From positions 1,742,364-1,806,363 of the forward strand of contig NZ_CP098747.1 of the NCBI RefSeq assembly GCF_023746535.1: DNA of 64,000 bases. The letters run 5' to 3'. A model generated the notes under the pieces. That model had not been told where the DNA came from. It saw nothing but the letters and a program-made list of their open reading frames with translations, and ran no database searches. Of this stretch, positions 63,895 through 64,000 are shown piece by piece. A program made the position numbers and the translations under genes. How positions within the stretch are numbered: the stretch's first letter is position 1; each line of letters starts with the position of its first letter. The DNA is from Sneathiella marina. GTDB lineage: Bacteria; Pseudomonadota; Alphaproteobacteria; Sneathiellales; Sneathiellaceae.

Positions 63895-64000
63895 GCTTGC
63901 CAGATTATACGGATTTATCGGCTTTCAACCTACAGCTAGGCATTTGCGCCGGTTTCCTCTTCTCCGGCTGCTATATTGGATTTACCCTTTATCGGGCCTG
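63891..64000 (+). CDS. tadB: Pilus assembly membrane protein TadB (N-terminal fragment, cut by window edge)
   Basis: The first 36 codons of the next gene, overlapping cpaF by ATGA. The fragment (MSLPDYTDLSAF, then LGICAGFLFSGCYIGF) shows the N-terminal hydrophobic segment expected of TadB, the inner-membrane platform protein that follows cpaF in Tad loci. Identity rests mainly on gene order. Confidence 0.7.
   Translation, partial: MSLPDYTDLSAFNLQLGICAGFLFSGCYIGFTLYRA

Noticed and set aside
1-64000. CRISPR arrays, tRNA/rRNA genes, insertion sequences, integrases or attachment-site repeats
   Set aside because: None seen on reading either strand; gene content and spacing look like ordinary chromosome.

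Overview
The window reads as the chromosome of a heterotrophic, probably marine, alphaproteobacterium of medium G+C. The grounds are family content: a HutF-type histidine pathway, heterotetrameric sarcosine oxidase, taurine:pyruvate aminotransferase with a TauR-type regulator, glutathione-dependent formaldehyde oxidation, PaaABCDE and a Cpa/Tad pilus locus. The genus cannot be fixed from sequence alone. No rRNA, tRNA, insertion sequence, prophage or CRISPR array was seen.

Layout. 1-4.2 kb: histidine utilisation (hutH cut by the left edge, hutI, hutF, hutC) with a clear HutC-type operator. 4.2-17.7 kb: a corrinoid-dependent methyl-transfer and C1 module. It holds a non-pyrrolysine MttB-superfamily methyltransferase, a dimethylglycine-dehydrogenase-like flavoprotein, a corrinoid protein, a DUF1638 protein, a PF13769 protein, a split MetV/MetF methylenetetrahydrofolate reductase, a methyl-THF:corrinoid methyltransferase, a RACo-type corrinoid activator, a GbdR-like regulator and formate-THF ligase. 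18-23.2 kb: sarcosine oxidase soxBDAG. 23.3-32.9 kb: amine, amino-acid and taurine genes (IMPase, glutamine-synthetase-like ligase, Tpa/TauR, aldehyde and alcohol dehydrogenases). 33-44.5 kb: mixed housekeeping genes, the formaldehyde pair adhC-fghA, mtnA, an SDR, regulators and an unrecognised gene. 44.6-48.3 kb: paaABCDE. 48.3-49.1 kb: two paralogous small secreted proteins. 49.2-54.5 kb: a second MttB/DMGDH-like pair in an operon with another FAD oxidoreductase. 54.8-57 kb: a glucosaminidase and a glycosyltransferase. 57.5-64 kb: flp-cpaABCDEF-tadB, running off the right edge.

How it fits together (inference): the window can encode stepwise demethylation of N-methylated compounds such as betaines. 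An MttB protein would move a methyl group from a quaternary amine to the corrinoid protein, and the MtgA-like enzyme would pass it to THF. MetV/MetF would oxidise methyl-THF to methylene-THF. The DMGDH-like proteins and sarcosine oxidase would strip the remaining methyls as methylene-THF or formaldehyde. AdhC, FghA and Fhs would handle formaldehyde and formate. RACo would repair cobalamin oxidised to Co(II), which is notable next to oxygen-dependent enzymes. The MttB, MtgA-like and RACo proteins carry unusual arginine-rich tails, and the DUF1638 and PF13769 proteins have no assigned role. This module is the best candidate for under-described biology here.
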